This document shows positions 25,022 through 35,643 of a stretch of 64,000 nucleotides of DNA, one piece after another (the first letter of the stretch is position 1; every line of letters begins with the position of its first letter). This DNA is from Oligoflexus sp. (GTDB lineage: Bacteria > Bdellovibrionota_B > Oligoflexia > Oligoflexales > Oligoflexaceae). The notes beneath the pieces were generated by a model. It worked only from the letters and a program-made list of their open reading frames with translations, had not been told where the DNA came from and searched no databases. Position numbers and translations under genes: made by a program. The stretch lies in the NCBI GenBank assembly GCA_014377445.1, contig JACMPP010000030.1, positions 1-64,000 of the forward strand, written 5' to 3'.

Positions 25022-26443
25022 ATGCGCGTTTTCTCCAGTCTTCTCTCACTTGGCTTGCTCAGTACGCTGCTCGCGTCGCCAGCTCGCGCTCAGTCTCAGA
25101 CCGAGCCAGCCGCTGAAGCAGCGCCGGTCCCTGCGGCAGCCCCAGCCGGCCAGGACAGCAGCAAGATCAGCCCGCCGGCTCAGGTGGTTGAAAGGTCCCA
25201 AGCTCACGAATTAACGCTAGCCGATGCCATACAACGCGCGACGATCCGTTCCTTTTCAGTGGCTCAGGCTGAGGCTGCTCGCGATGCGCAGAAAGAAGCG
25301 CGCCGAGGATCGTTTGCCCGAATCGGTCCTTCCGGAACATTGTCCTACAATGAGATCCATTTCGAAAAGGCCCAGGTTGCCAATTTTAACGGCAATAACA
25401 TCACCATTCGTGATGACAAGACCAAAACCGGATCTTTGATCATTACGCAGCCTATCACAGGCCTTTATGGATATATCGAAAACGCCCGTTTGAACGACCT
25501 CCAAGCCGATGTCAGCGAAGAAGGCCTCAAGAAGGCACGGGCTGATGCCGGATTCTCCGGCGCTCAGGCCTTCTTAAACGCTTACGCGGCTCAGGAGCAG
25601 GTGGTAATTTCTGATGCTTCGCTCGCCGCAGCTCAAAGCGCATTTGGCGACGCCAACGTCATGAATCGTGTCGGTCGTATCAATCAAGCCGACTTTTTGA
25701 AGTTTCAATTGGCCCTGACCCAGGCGCAAACGCGCGGATCCCAAGCTCGCGCCAATCACGTGATAGCCCTTGCGGTCTTGAGGCAAACACTCCAGATGCC
25801 TGATCAGGAGGTTTTCTTTTTGACCAAGGAGCTACCCGAACCTAAAGCGAACAGCGTGACGATCGACGAAGCGATACAGTCCGCGTTGAAAAATCGGCCG
25901 GATCTGAAGCAGGCCGAAATGGGCGCGGAAGTCGCTGGTTTCAGCAAAAAGCTGGCCTACACGGAATTTATTCCATCGGTCGACATCTTCGGTCAGGTGG
26001 ATCGCAACTTCGGCGAGATCACAGCTCTAGGCAATCCGGAGAAGGACACGAAGTACTATGGCGTGAAGATGCAATGGAACTTCTGGAACAACGGCGCTTC
26101 GGTCTTTAAGGTCCGCGAAGCGATGGCGACGACCCGCAAAGCGGAATTCGCCTACGCGGCAGCGAAAGACGGTGTGCGTTTGGAAGTGATCCAGGCGGTC
26201 CAGAATTTGCAAGCCGCCCGGGAATCCCTGAAGCAGGCGGAAGCCGGTATCAAGCAGGCAGATGAAGCCTATCGTATCGATCAGGTTCGCTATAAAAGCG
26301 GTGGTATCACGGCTTCGGACCGTATCCTTTCCGAATCGACCAAGTCCGATGTGCAAGGTCAATTCGTAACGGCTCGGACGCAGGTGCTGAGCTGGTATTT
26401 CCAACTGCAAAGAGCGTTGGGCCAAGAACAACCGACACTGTAA
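25022..26443 (+). CDS. TolC family outer-membrane efflux protein
   Basis: A 473-residue protein with AGGATAGGA before the ATG and a signal peptide ending ASPARA. An Ala/Pro-rich linker (about 25-60) precedes the first OEP repeat beginning HELTLADAIQRATIRSFSVAQAEA. The second repeat starts VTIDEAIQSALKNRPDLKQAEMG. Both repeats have the long helices typical of the trimeric channel-tunnel. It is first in the operon with a membrane fusion protein and a RND pump, giving a complete tripartite efflux system. Confidence 0.92.
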   Translation: MRVFSSLLSLGLLSTLLASPARAQSQTEPAAEAAPVPAAAPAGQDSSKISPPAQVVERSQAHELTLADAIQRATIRSFSVAQAEAARDAQKEARRGSFARIGPSGTLSYNEIHFEKAQVANFNGNNITIRDDKTKTGSLIITQPITGLYGYIENARLNDLQADVSEEGLKKARADAGFSGAQAFLNAYAAQEQVVISDASLAAAQSAFGDANVMNRVGRINQADFLKFQLALTQAQTRGSQARANHVIALAVLRQTLQMPDQEVFFLTKELPEPKANSVTIDEAIQSALKNRPDLKQAEMGAEVAGFSKKLAYTEFIPSVDIFGQVDRNFGEITALGNPEKDTKYYGVKMQWNFWNNGASVFKVREAMATTRKAEFAYAAAKDGVRLEVIQAVQNLQAARESLKQAEAGIKQADEAYRIDQVRYKSGGITASDRILSESTKSDVQGQFVTARTQVLSWYFQLQRALGQEQPTL

Positions 26444-26468
26444 ATAACGAAAAGGCAGGAGATATTTC

Positions 26469-27440
26469 ATGCAAGCTTCCAGAATGTATTTTGCGTCTTT
26501 GATCTCGTTGAGTCTGCTCGCCAGCGCCTGTGAAAAGAAGGAGAAGAAAGTTTCTCTTCCTGAAAAGTCAGTCCTTAGCGACAAAGCTCCGGCTGACACA
26601 GCAGCGAAAGGAGCCGAAGCAACCCCGGCGCCCGCAGCCAATGGCGAAGCCATGGCCGCTACTGGCCTAGCCGCAGTTCCCATCGCAGACAAGCCCGCCG
26701 AAGGCGCTCCTGCTGCTGCGGCACCCACGGCTGGCGATCAGGTACAGCTCTCATTCCCGGGAGCCGTGTCTTCGCAACGCCGCTCGACTTTGTCCTTCCG
26801 CGTCCCAGGCTTCATCGAAAGCATCAAACTGAAGGCGGGTAATTCCTGCAAAAAAGGTTCGGTTCTCGCGACGATCGATTCGCGGGACTATAAACTCGCG
26901 GTCAATATCGCAAAATCTAACCTGGACGTGGCGAAGTCCAATGCCCGGAACGCCGAGGCTGAATATAAGCGCGAAGGCGAACTCAAGGCGCAGAACGCTT
27001 CCAGCGAATCCGTCTATGATCGTTTGAAAGCGACTTACGAAAACTCGAAGGCCAACACCGAACTCGCTCAATTCAACCTTACCAAGGCGGAGCAGGCCCT
27101 GGGCGACACTCGTCTGCTTGCTCCTTATGATTGTGTGATCTCAAAACAACTGTCGAATGTGGGTGAGAGCGTAAAGGCCGGTGATGGTGCTTTTGAAGTC
27201 TACGATGTCACGGATATCGAAGTGAGCTTCAACGTCCCTGAGCGCATGGCTGGCCGTCTTAAACTTGGCGAAAAAATCGATGTGAGAATTCCTGCGACCG
27301 GCTTTCAGGGTAGCCTTGATATCGTGCGAATCGTCGCTGTCGTAGACGACAAGACCCGCACCTTTCAGATCGTCGCCAAGGCACCTCAGGGTGACGTTCG
27401 TGTTGTTCCCGGACTCTATGCGGAAGGCATCGTTCGCTAA
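26469..27440 (+). CDS. RND efflux periplasmic adaptor (HlyD/MFP), lipoprotein
   Basis: A 323-residue protein with GGAG before ATG. The N-terminus is a lipoprotein-type signal ending LLASAC (Cys 21), followed by an Ala/Pro-rich linker to about residue 85. The biotinyl-lipoyl half-motifs are FIESIKLKAGNSCKKGSVLATIDSRDY and LLAPYDCVISKQLSNVGESVKAG, flanking a helical hairpin (KSNLDVAKSNARNAEAEYKR). The C-terminal beta-barrel and proximal domain are short, and the protein ends at about 323 residues, slightly shorter than AcrA (397). Lipid anchoring is consistent with an inner-membrane adaptor. Confidence 0.92.
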   Translation: MQASRMYFASLISLSLLASACEKKEKKVSLPEKSVLSDKAPADTAAKGAEATPAPAANGEAMAATGLAAVPIADKPAEGAPAAAAPTAGDQVQLSFPGAVSSQRRSTLSFRVPGFIESIKLKAGNSCKKGSVLATIDSRDYKLAVNIAKSNLDVAKSNARNAEAEYKREGELKAQNASSESVYDRLKATYENSKANTELAQFNLTKAEQALGDTRLLAPYDCVISKQLSNVGESVKAGDGAFEVYDVTDIEVSFNVPERMAGRLKLGEKIDVRIPATGFQGSLDIVRIVAVVDDKTRTFQIVAKAPQGDVRVVPGLYAEGIVR

Positions 27441-27465
27441 AAATGGCCTATTAGGGAGCTAATGT

Positions 27466-30400
27466 ATGATTTTATCGGATATCTCGATTAAACGCCCCGT
27501 CTTCGCCACGATGCTTAACGTCGTCCTGGTCGTATTCGGGCTTTTTGCTCTACCGGAACTCGCGGTCGACCAGTATCCAAACGTCGACTTCCCTATTATC
27601 ACGGCCACCGTGGTCTACCCAGGTGCCGACCCTGAGACCATCGAGCAGAAGGTTTTGGAGCCTTTGGAAGAGGCAGTTAACGGTATCGCGGGCATCGATA
27701 AGGTGAGCAGTAACGCTTACCCTAACATCGCTCAGCTCGTTCTCCAGTTTAAACTGGAAAAAAACGGTGACCAGGCTTCCCAGGAAGTTCGCGACAAGAT
27801 TTTTGCCAAACTCGCTGATCTGCCGGATGAAGCGGAAACCCCGATCATTCAGAAGTTTGACGTCGGCGGCGCACCCGTTTTGACTATTTCCGTATCGAAT
27901 CCGAAATCTGAATTCGGCGCTCTTTCGAATTTGGTCGACGATGTCATCAAACCATCGATCGAACGCGTATCAGGCGTGGCGGCTGTATCCCTTTCAGGCG
28001 CTCGTCTGCGTGAGATCCATGTTCTCGTCAATCGTAAGGAACTCTCAGGCTATGGCTTGACACCGGGCGATGTTGTGCAATCGGTACAATCCCAAAACGT
28101 CGATATTCCGGCTGGTAAACTGCAGAATAGCAGCAACTACTGGAACCTTCGCGTAAAAGGCCGTAGCGATACGTCGACCCAAATCGCCAACCTTCCTCTC
28201 TTGGGAGCGGGCTCCAATGGCCTGCGTGTGGGCAACGTTTCGCGCGTCGAAGACACGATCGCTGACAAAGAAACGGGTGGTTACATCAACAAGCAGGAGA
28301 CTATTCTCCTCTCGGTCCAAAGACAGTCAGGCAGCAACACGCCGCAGGTTTCCCTCGACGTCCGTAAGGGGCTCGAGAAGCTGAAGTCGCAGTTACCGCC
28401 TGGCACCAAGATCGATATCGTTTCGGATAACTCGATCTTTATCAAAGGCTCGATCGATTCGGTGAAACTCGACTTGGTCCTCGGTGCTGTCCTCGCGACC
28501 TTCATTGTTTTGCTTTTCCTTCGTGATCCATGGATCACCTTGATCAGCGCGATTGCGCTTCCGGTATCGGTTATCGCGACCTTCGCCTTTCTTCAGGCGA
28601 TGCACTTCACCTTGAACATGATGTCGACCCTCGGTCTCTCCTTGGCCATCGGTATTCTCATCGATGATGCGATCATCGTTATTGAGAACATCCATCGACA
28701 CTTGGCCATGGGTAAGACCGGGGCCCAGGCCGCTAAAGATGCTACGAGCGAAATCGGTCTCGCCGTATTTGCAACGACCCTGACCATCGTCGCGGTGTTT
28801 GTCCCCGTTGCTTTCATGGAAGGTATCGTTGGACGTTTCTTCTTCCAGTTTGGTTTGACTGTTGCATTCGCCGTTATCGTGTCGCTCTTCGTGGCGTTCA
28901 CGATCGCCCCTATGCTTTCCGCACGCCTTCTCAAACCCGGTGAGTATGAACCCACAACACCGATCCTGCGCAAGATGTCGCACAAGATCGATCACGGGTT
29001 GACCTGGCTCGACGAGAGATACAAAGGTATCCTGACCTGGGCTTTGGATAACCGAGCGAAAGTCTTGATCGGCGCGGTTTTGATCTTCCTCTCCAGCTTT
29101 GTCATGTTGCGATTTGTTCCTGTATCCTTCTTCCCGAAAGAAGATCGCGGCGAATTCACCGTTAACTACACCTTACCGGAAGGCACGAGTATCGATGGAA
29201 CTTCGGCTAAAGCCTTCGAAATGATCGACGCCGTGCAGAAGTTCCCAGGCGTTCGCCAAGTTATTACGGCCTTGGCCGCTGGCGCTGACAAGAAGCCCAA
29301 TACCGCACGTATCTATGTTCAGCTAGTCGAGAAACACGAACGTGACTTCTCGCAGGCCGACATGATTGCCCGCATGCGTAAAGAGCTTGCACCACGCTTT
29401 GCAGTCAATGGTGCTGAAGTCAGTCTTACGGAGCAAGGCGGAGGCGGTGGAAACCGTTCTGAGCCCATCCAATACATCTTTCAATCAGCCAACTGGGAAA
29501 AGCTGGTCGAGTTCACCAACCAAGCCAAGGCCGACCTCCCAGCCCTCGTGGAAGGCGCAACCGACGTCAATACAACAAAACCCAAGGATTCAGCGGAATA
29601 CCGTATTGTCATCGACCAGGGTCGAGCGGCTGACCTGGGGATTTCGACCGCTCAGATGGGCGCTGCTCTTCGCGCACTCTATGAAGGGGATAAAATCTCT
29701 GACATCGTGTCGAACGGTAAAACTGTGGATGTTCGTCTCCGGGTCGCCGATATCGATCGCGTGGGTCCAACCGACCTCAGCGGGATTACCCTTAAAAATG
29801 CCCGGGGTGAGCAGATCTCCCTGACTTCGATTGCCGAGATCAAATTGTCGAATTCACCTTCGACTATCGAACGCTTTAACCGTCAACGTCAGATCACCCT
29901 TGTCGCCAACTTCACAGGCAAGGACTTAGGCAAAGCGGCCAAGCAGATCGATGAGTATGTGGCCAAAAAAATGCCAGTTGAAGTCACGCTTAATAAGGCG
30001 GGCCAGACGGAGATGATGGTCGATGCGGTGAAAGCGATTCTGAAGGCTTTGGCCATCGCAATCCTCCTCGTCTATATGATTCTCTGTGCTCAGTACGAGA
30101 GCTACCTGGCCCCTCTGGTGATCATGGCCGCTCTTCCGCTCTCTCTTACCGGAGCCTTCGGATCGCTCCTACTCACGGGTCAGATCATGTCGATCTACAC
30201 CATGATCGGTATCATCCTCCTCATGGGACTGGTGACGAAGAACGGGATTCTCCTCATCGACTTTACGCTGCAGAAGATGAACGAGGGCATGACGGCCCAT
30301 GACGCTCTGATGGCCGCTGGCCCGGTCCGTCTCCGTCCCATCCTCATGACGACCTTTGCGGCAGGTGGCGGTATGATTCCAATCGCTATCGGTCACGGTG

Positions 30401-30576
30401 TTGGTGGTGAGGCTCGTTCCCCTATGGGTGTCGCGGTTATCGGGGGACTCCTGCTCTCGACTCTTCTCACCCTGGTCGTGGTTCCCTGTCTCTTCAGCGT
30501 CGCCGAAGACATGCAGCATAAGTTTGCTGCCTTCCGCGAGCGTCGTAAGCACAAGGCCGTTAAGGCTTCCTCATAA
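27466..30576 (+). CDS. RND (HAE1) multidrug efflux pump
   Basis: A 1036-residue protein, normal length for AcrB-type pumps. The N-terminus [42 protein letters not shown] is diagnostic. The TM4 proton-relay Asp pair is in [18 protein letters not shown] (about residue 400), and the matching Lys is in [15 protein letters not shown] (about residue 925). The porter-domain GG-rich loop EQGGGGGNR lies near residue 655. It is 25 bases after the MFP gene and ends the operon, followed by a strong terminator. Substrate specificity cannot be read from the sequence. Confidence 0.96.
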   Translation: MILSDISIKRPVFATMLNVVLVVFGLFALPELAVDQYPNVDFPIITATVVYPGADPETIEQKVLEPLEEAVNGIAGIDKVSSNAYPNIAQLVLQFKLEKNGDQASQEVRDKIFAKLADLPDEAETPIIQKFDVGGAPVLTISVSNPKSEFGALSNLVDDVIKPSIERVSGVAAVSLSGARLREIHVLVNRKELSGYGLTPGDVVQSVQSQNVDIPAGKLQNSSNYWNLRVKGRSDTSTQIANLPLLGAGSNGLRVGNVSRVEDTIADKETGGYINKQETILLSVQRQSGSNTPQVSLDVRKGLEKLKSQLPPGTKIDIVSDNSIFIKGSIDSVKLDLVLGAVLATFIVLLFLRDPWITLISAIALPVSVIATFAFLQAMHFTLNMMSTLGLSLAIGILIDDAIIVIENIHRHLAMGKTGAQAAKDATSEIGLAVFATTLTIVAVFVPVAFMEGIVGRFFFQFGLTVAFAVIVSLFVAFTIAPMLSARLLKPGEYEPTTPILRKMSHKIDHGLTWLDERYKGILTWALDNRAKVLIGAVLIFLSSFVMLRFVPVSFFPKEDRGEFTVNYTLPEGTSIDGTSAKAFEMIDAVQKFPGVRQVITALAAGADKKPNTARIYVQLVEKHERDFSQADMIARMRKELAPRFAVNGAEVSLTEQGGGGGNRSEPIQYIFQSANWEKLVEFTNQAKADLPALVEGATDVNTTKPKDSAEYRIVIDQGRAADLGISTAQMGAALRALYEGDKISDIVSNGKTVDVRLRVADIDRVGPTDLSGITLKNARGEQISLTSIAEIKLSNSPSTIERFNRQRQITLVANFTGKDLGKAAKQIDEYVAKKMPVEVTLNKAGQTEMMVDAVKAILKALAIAILLVYMILCAQYESYLAPLVIMAALPLSLTGAFGSLLLTGQIMSIYTMIGIILLMGLVTKNGILLIDFTLQKMNEGMTAHDALMAAGPVRLRPILMTTFAAGGGMIPIAIGHGVGGEARSPMGVAVIGGLLLSTLLTLVVVPCLFSVAEDMQHKFAAFRERRKHKAVKASS

Positions 30577-30600
30577 GTCTTCTCTAACATCAAAATGAAA

Positions 30601-30638
30601 AAGGGATTGAGCTTCGCGGCTCGATCCCTTCCTTTTTT
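30601..30638. terminator. rho-independent terminator of efflux operon
   Basis: 12-bp stem AAGGGATTGAGC / GCTCGATCCCTT with a 6-base loop and TTTTTT after it; also A-rich on the other side, so it can serve the convergent universal stress protein gene. Confidence 0.9.
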
Positions 30639-30667
30639 ACGTGTAGATTGTTTGACCTCTTTCAATG

Positions 30668-31678
30668 CTACGAAGCATTGTCTCCCAAATAGCTGGAGTC
30701 CGGCACGACGATGCTTGCGACATTCTCTTCGATCATGGCCTGATAGGGTACTTTGCCTAAAACCAGGCCTTTTGGTCGAAAGAAGTGATGCTTACCGAAG
30801 ACCAGAATGTCGGGTTTGCTTTCTCTCACTAGATGCTGCAGTTCTTCGATCGGCTGTCCGAAGCGCACGCGCGGCGACCAATGAAGGCCCTGGGCGAAGT
30901 CTTTGTCTGCCATCTCGAGGCGATCGCCCATCTGGGCCTTCAGATCATTTTTTATCTGTTTGAGATACACTTCGGTTTCGAAGTCGGGATTCGACGGTAA
31001 CTTGCCTTCGATCATGGCGAGGCGGATCTTATCGACTGTTTCATTGATTTCGCGATAGCTGGTTTTTTTCACATGAAGGTGGATCAATTGTTTATAGGCG
31101 ATCGAGCGGCAGAGGCCTAATGCAGCCTTCAGCGCGTAAAGGCCTTCTTCCTGGAGATTGTCCGCGACCAAAATGTTGTGTTCGCGGGTGGTGAAGTCGA
31201 TTGCGGTATTGAGAGGCAGAATCATCACGGGAAATTTAGAACTTCCCATGAGGGAGAGCGCCGTAGACATCCCTCCATACCAGCTAGATTCCTTATTTTG
31301 ATGCACTCTTATGCCACAGACGATCAGGGAAGCCTCGACCTCATCGGCGACTGAGTCGAGAGCATTCTCCGGAAAATCGCGGCAAACCCGAATATCGATG
31401 ACAAGCTCGGGCGGCAGACGGTCGCGAATAGCATTGAGCCTTTGCTCAGCTTCTTCAACGCCTGCGTGATAGGTTTCCTGCTCGAAGGCTTCGTAGGGCA
31501 GGACCCTATCATCTCCGGCGCTCGCATAGGTCTGAAAGGGCTGGACGGCGTGAACAAGAAGCAATCGAGAACCGGTTTTCTTGGCCAGACTCACCGCTGT
31601 CCCCAGCAGTTTGTCTTCTTCGTCACTCAGATCCAATCCCAACACAATTGTAGTTGCAGAGCTGAAGAGTTCTAACAT
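30668..31678 (-). CDS. tandem universal stress protein (UspA family)
   Basis: A 336-residue protein with AAGGAG before the ATG, twice the usual length, i.e. two Usp domains. The first begins TTIVLGLDLSDEEDKLLGTAVSLAKKTGSRLLLVHAV and continues with LDSVADEVEASLIVCGIR. The second begins EHNILVADNLQEEGLYALKAALGLCRS and ends LVRESKPDILVFGKHHFF. The ATP-binding G-2x-G-9x-G(S/T) pattern is not complete in either half, so nucleotide binding is uncertain. Role: general stress survival by family membership. Confidence 0.88.
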   Translation of the reverse strand: MLELFSSATTIVLGLDLSDEEDKLLGTAVSLAKKTGSRLLLVHAVQPFQTYASAGDDRVLPYEAFEQETYHAGVEEAEQRLNAIRDRLPPELVIDIRVCRDFPENALDSVADEVEASLIVCGIRVHQNKESSWYGGMSTALSLMGSSKFPVMILPLNTAIDFTTREHNILVADNLQEEGLYALKAALGLCRSIAYKQLIHLHVKKTSYREINETVDKIRLAMIEGKLPSNPDFETEVYLKQIKNDLKAQMGDRLEMADKDFAQGLHWSPRVRFGQPIEELQHLVRESKPDILVFGKHHFFRPKGLVLGKVPYQAMIEENVASIVVPDSSYLGDNAS

Positions 31679-31914
31679 ACTCGCTCCTTCATGGCGTCCA
31701 AATCACCCCATTTAGGTATATCGTTAAGTCTCCGTTCAGGTCTAATCATTCCTTGCGAAGAAATCCTTAAACCGGTCTGTAATCATTGAGCTAAAAGCTC
31801 TTTTTAGAGAATGATTTTGTCTCATGAATTCCTCATAGAACGGGGAGCAAGATCCTTTATAAGACAGAATAGAAGATGGACTTGGCGTCACTATTTTTAC
31901 TAAGGGAGAAGGTC

Positions 31915-32238
31915 ATGGATTTCAGTTTTGCGAATGCTCGCCCGGAAAAAGCCTACTTTTATAAAGTGAATCAAGAGTTAATTAAAGCACTCCATGAAAA
32001 AGAGCTGCAGCAGCTCGATCATCACATCCAGGAACTCCACTATATGAAGTGTCCGAAATGTGGTCACGATCTCCGCCACACTAAATTTGGTGAGATGGTT
32101 GTCGATCGTTGCACAAGTTGTGAAGGCGTGTTTTTTGACAAGGACGAATTTTCCCAGCTCTTCGGAGAACCTGATTCCCACGAGAGTTTCATCAACACTC
32201 TCCACACACTTCTCGTCGGAGACAATCCCAAGACGTAA
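31915..32238 (+). CDS. zinc-ribbon (zf-TFIIB) protein
   Basis: A 107-residue protein with AGGGAGAAGG before ATG at 31915, which is preferred over the in-frame ATG at 31876. The second half carries a zf-TFIIB pattern: MKCPKCGHDL, then VVDRCTSCEGVFFDKDEF, giving two CxxC pairs for one zinc ion. The first half is helical (EKAYFYKVNQELIKALHEKELQQLDHHIQEL). Such small zinc-ribbon proteins are common and of unknown function. Nothing in the neighbourhood indicates its partner. Confidence 0.88.
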   Translation: MDFSFANARPEKAYFYKVNQELIKALHEKELQQLDHHIQELHYMKCPKCGHDLRHTKFGEMVVDRCTSCEGVFFDKDEFSQLFGEPDSHESFINTLHTLLVGDNPKT

Positions 32239-32432
32239 GCCTTAGCCCGATTAAGGTTGAGCCCTTGCTATCCGATCCGGAGGCAAGGGCTTTTGCGCGT
32301 CGGGGGACGGCCATGAAACAATTGGCATTTCCACTGGTTCTAGTCATTGGTAAAAACCTGTAAGTGCCTGGCAACGCAAAGAAATTAAGAAAAGGAGCCA
32401 AGTTGCCGATAGCCTCTTAAGCGAGGTGACTT

Positions 32433-34547
32433 ATGCAACTCAATGATTTGAACATTCGGATCATTACCGTCCATCCAAGTTCTGCGGTACGACAGCTCAT
32501 CAACGGTGAGTTGAGGGGGAGGGGATACCAAGACGTTTTGGGTGTCGCCGATCTTTCGGATGTGGTGGCGCTATTGGAAACACAGGTCATTCATTGGGTG
32601 ATCACCCCTCCGTCGCTGGATGGCAAAAACAATGTGTTCCAACTGCTTCGCCTTGCAACGGAGGAGTTGATCTTTGTCGATCTGCGGATCTCCCTTATTC
32701 TCGACGAGCCCATGGAGCCCTATCTTCTCAGCAAGGCCTTCGATATGGGACTCCTTTCCTATCACGAACGCACGAAGACCAAGATCGATATCGATATCGA
32801 GTTTAAACTCCTCTTCGATCGCGAAGTGCAACATGCCGGTGCCTTGGATCTGGTCTCGGCGGACTATCTTCGCACCCTGCTCACCGTCCATCAGCGATGG
32901 CCGGATCTCTTACGCTTTGAAAAAAGTCTTTTCCACCTCCATCGCGGGAATATCGATCTCTCTTTCAAGCTGGCCGAAGCGCAGTTGCGCGCGGGTGAGA
33001 AAGCCACTGCGGCTCGTCTTCTCTCGCAGATCGCGACCATCGATCCTGATAAGAATCGGGAAATTTCCACACTCTGGCAGCACTTCGAACAAAGCAGCTT
33101 CGTCAAAGTCAAAGTCGAAGAGATTGAAGATGAAGACAAAGGCGAGATGCTTGGAGTCAAACATTGTGTGATTGTTGATCCGGATCATCAGCAACTGGCG
33201 ATTATGAAGAGCCTGCTCCTGCAGCTCGGAATCGGAACAGTCGAAGCCTTCAGCGATTCCAAGGAAGCGCTGCGTCATCTCGAAGCCGGAGCCAAACCAC
33301 AAATCATACTCTTCGAATGGCGAAGCAAGCCACTCGCAGGGCCTATATTTGCCCAAAGGGTGCGCGAAATCGTCGGCTTTGGTGTGCCTCTGACTGTAAT
33401 CAATTCCGAACTCTCTGAACAGGACATGCCCCTGCTCCGAGAGATGGGTGTGACCAACAGGATCCGCAAACCCATTGAAGCCACGGCTTTCTTCAAAGAA
33501 TTCCTGTGGCTCGTGCATCAGGACCGTGCGCCCACCGAGCCTTTCATCATTCTCCAAAAAATCAAGCAGGCTATGGCGGAAAGCGACTACGAGCTCTTAG
33601 CCAAGCTGACCAAACGCTATATGGAAAGCGATAAATGTTCGGGGCCCGACAAAAGCCTGCTGCAGGCTGAACTTTCCTATTTCCGTGGGCATTATTCGGC
33701 TTCGCGCGATATGGCTCTCAGTACTCTCAAAAGCGGAATGGTGAATGTCGAGGTTCTCAATACACTCGGCAAGTCCCTCATGAAGATGCGAGATTTTGAA
33801 ACGGCCCTTCGCTGCTTTGAGACCGCCCAGATTGTTTCGCCCAAAAATGTTAGGCGCATTTGTAATATTGCCGAAACCAATTTGGAAATCGGGGACATGG
33901 GTATGTTCGAGAAGAATCTGAACGAGGCGAAAAGCCTCGATTCTGGATCGACGGCTGTGATGGAAGTGGAATTGAAAGGGGCGCTGGTGCAAGGGGACTC
34001 AGCCAAAGCCCAGTCGCTCATGCAATCGCTTAAGTCCTTGCTGACGATCCTCTCTTTTACCAACAACCGGGCAATCTCGCTGATTCGTTGCGATTACTTT
34101 CAGGCGGGAATCGATCTCTATCAGGAGGCGCTCTCGGCAGTTCCGGTTGGTCAAATCGAGATCAAAGGGATTTTGCAGTACAACCTTGGGCTTGCCCTGG
34201 CTCGTTTGAACCGTCTGGATGAGGCAAAGGCCGTCCTTCAGGCTTCGGAAATAAGTCAGGTGGCCAAGATCAGCGGCAAAGCACGCAGTCTCCTAGTCCG
34301 TGTCAACCGCTCAGTCACGACGGGCGAACGATTTGCGCTCAACCGGGATAGCGGAGGACCTAGCGCGAGCGAACCAGAAGCTTTTGATGCAAGCAGTGCC
34401 TATGATGAAACAATGATGGCTCTCAAGGTCGGACCAGGTGACTTCTGTTTGCATAAAGTCTACTTTGAAGCCCGGATCGAACCCCGCTTAAAACAGATCC
34501 TCGAGCGTCCTTTTGTCTTCAAGCGGCGCATGGCAAAAGCCTCTTAA
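32433..34547 (+). CDS. degenerate-receiver / TPR protein
   Basis: A 704-residue protein. Residues 1-130 and about 245-365 resemble receiver folds. In the first, the phospho-acceptor region reads HWVITPPSLDG with no Asp at the usual place. In the second (CVIVDPDHQQL..., IILFEWRSKP) the expected Asp is Glu, although the acidic start and K in RIRKP are retained. A helical linker joins them, and residues about 380-640 are TPR-like (ALRCFETAQIVSPKNVRRICNIAETNLEIGD, YNLGLALARLNRLDEAKAVL). The second receiver may be locked or phosphorylation-independent, with the TPRs binding partners. Confidence 0.8.
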   Translation: MQLNDLNIRIITVHPSSAVRQLINGELRGRGYQDVLGVADLSDVVALLETQVIHWVITPPSLDGKNNVFQLLRLATEELIFVDLRISLILDEPMEPYLLSKAFDMGLLSYHERTKTKIDIDIEFKLLFDREVQHAGALDLVSADYLRTLLTVHQRWPDLLRFEKSLFHLHRGNIDLSFKLAEAQLRAGEKATAARLLSQIATIDPDKNREISTLWQHFEQSSFVKVKVEEIEDEDKGEMLGVKHCVIVDPDHQQLAIMKSLLLQLGIGTVEAFSDSKEALRHLEAGAKPQIILFEWRSKPLAGPIFAQRVREIVGFGVPLTVINSELSEQDMPLLREMGVTNRIRKPIEATAFFKEFLWLVHQDRAPTEPFIILQKIKQAMAESDYELLAKLTKRYMESDKCSGPDKSLLQAELSYFRGHYSASRDMALSTLKSGMVNVEVLNTLGKSLMKMRDFETALRCFETAQIVSPKNVRRICNIAETNLEIGDMGMFEKNLNEAKSLDSGSTAVMEVELKGALVQGDSAKAQSLMQSLKSLLTILSFTNNRAISLIRCDYFQAGIDLYQEALSAVPVGQIEIKGILQYNLGLALARLNRLDEAKAVLQASEISQVAKISGKARSLLVRVNRSVTTGERFALNRDSGGPSASEPEAFDASSAYDETMMALKVGPGDFCLHKVYFEARIEPRLKQILERPFVFKRRMAKAS

Positions 34548-34554
34548 ATTCAGC

Positions 34555-34593
34555 ACGAAAAAAAAGAAGGCTCTCATACAAGAGCCTTCCATT
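34555..34593. terminator. bidirectional terminator
   Basis: 9-bp stem GAAGGCTCT / AGAGCCTTC with six A before it, so the T-run is on the minus strand, after the convergent protease gene. Confidence 0.8.
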
Positions 34594-34657
34594 ATCCGAC
34601 ATCTTTCCGAGCGTGGGACCTAGGTCCTTTGCCTTGAAGCCTATTCTTTACTCTCAA

Positions 34658-35542
34658 TCAGCCACCTTTAGCAGTCCTTGTAGGTGCTACAGCCTTCCTT
34701 ACAGGAGCAGAATTAGTAGTTTTCTTAATCGCTTTCGCCAGGAACGCTCGGCTGCTTGCGCTGTTCAAGTCAACGTAGCGGGAGATCGCAACGTCTGTGC
34801 CGTCTGCAGTTTGAGCAAGACCGCCGCCTGAGGTGACGCCAGCAAGTTTGTTGTTAACAAACAGTGGACCACCTGAGTCGCCGGCTCCACTTGAAACGTA
34901 CTGACCCGCCTCGACGCCATCAACCGGAGTTGTTTCTGAACCAGTCAAGCCAGCAAAGGAAAGCATTCCGTTGTCGTTCGCGCTGATGAAGTTCGTGCCT
35001 TCACGCTTAACGCCCGCTCCTTGGCCATCGAGTGTTCCGGCCGAGATGAAGTTGGCGTTGTTACCGTAGCCAACAATGACGAATTGATCGCCAACGTTCG
35101 GTGTCGCATCAGCGATAAGTGAGAATGCAGGGGCGGTATTCGCCGGGAAGTTGATAACCGAAACATCAAATTCATTGACGCCATCGGCGAAAGAATAATC
35201 GGGATTGCGGGAGAAGCTAACGGCTTGGGCGATGGCCTGCATGTTGCCGTTGGTTTCAGTCGCGTAGTAGATCTGTGGACGAGTCTTGCTCAATCCCTGT
35301 ACGCAGTGACCGGCGGTGACAACTTGAGAATCGTTGACGAAGGTGCCTGTGCAGATCGCTTCGCCTTCTGCTGTCACGCTCACGAGGAGGATAGTCGATG
35401 GGAAGACCTTGTCTTGAATGGCGATGCCGTTAGTGACTTTGACTGCACTGTCGCTAGCTGGAGATTGTCCACAAGCCGTGAGGCCCAATGCTAGGATTGC
35501 TGGAGCTAGGTATACCATGGCTTTTTTGCTGGTCTTAATCAT
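34658..35542 (-). CDS. trypsin-like serine protease (S1A), lipoprotein
   Basis: A 294-residue protein with AGGGAA before ATG. The signal is lipoprotein type (LGLTACGQ, Cys 24). The catalytic triad is visible: H79 in TAGHC, D126 in EFDVSVINF, S223 in GDSGGP. Activation would need cleavage near VTNGIA, which resembles the usual I/V-x-G-G N-terminus but with NG in place of GG. A C-terminal basic tail (KKTTNSAPVRKAVAPTRTAKGG) follows the protease domain. Probably on the outer membrane, degrading extracellular or periplasmic protein. Confidence 0.92.
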   Translation of the reverse strand: MIKTSKKAMVYLAPAILALGLTACGQSPASDSAVKVTNGIAIQDKVFPSTILLVSVTAEGEAICTGTFVNDSQVVTAGHCVQGLSKTRPQIYYATETNGNMQAIAQAVSFSRNPDYSFADGVNEFDVSVINFPANTAPAFSLIADATPNVGDQFVIVGYGNNANFISAGTLDGQGAGVKREGTNFISANDNGMLSFAGLTGSETTPVDGVEAGQYVSSGAGDSGGPLFVNNKLAGVTSGGGLAQTADGTDVAISRYVDLNSASSRAFLAKAIKKTTNSAPVRKAVAPTRTAKGG

Positions 35543-35643
35543 CTTTATTTCCCTTTCGACAACTTCTCTTCCTCTGACTTCCCAAAGCTAACCGATCTTT
35601 GACTGACTGGCCAGAACAAAATGCAATTTACGCAAAAATAATT

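Noticed and set aside
28393-28995. Minus-strand ORFs across the RND pump
   Set aside because: Shadow frames; low-complexity Asp/Arg/Gly-rich products.
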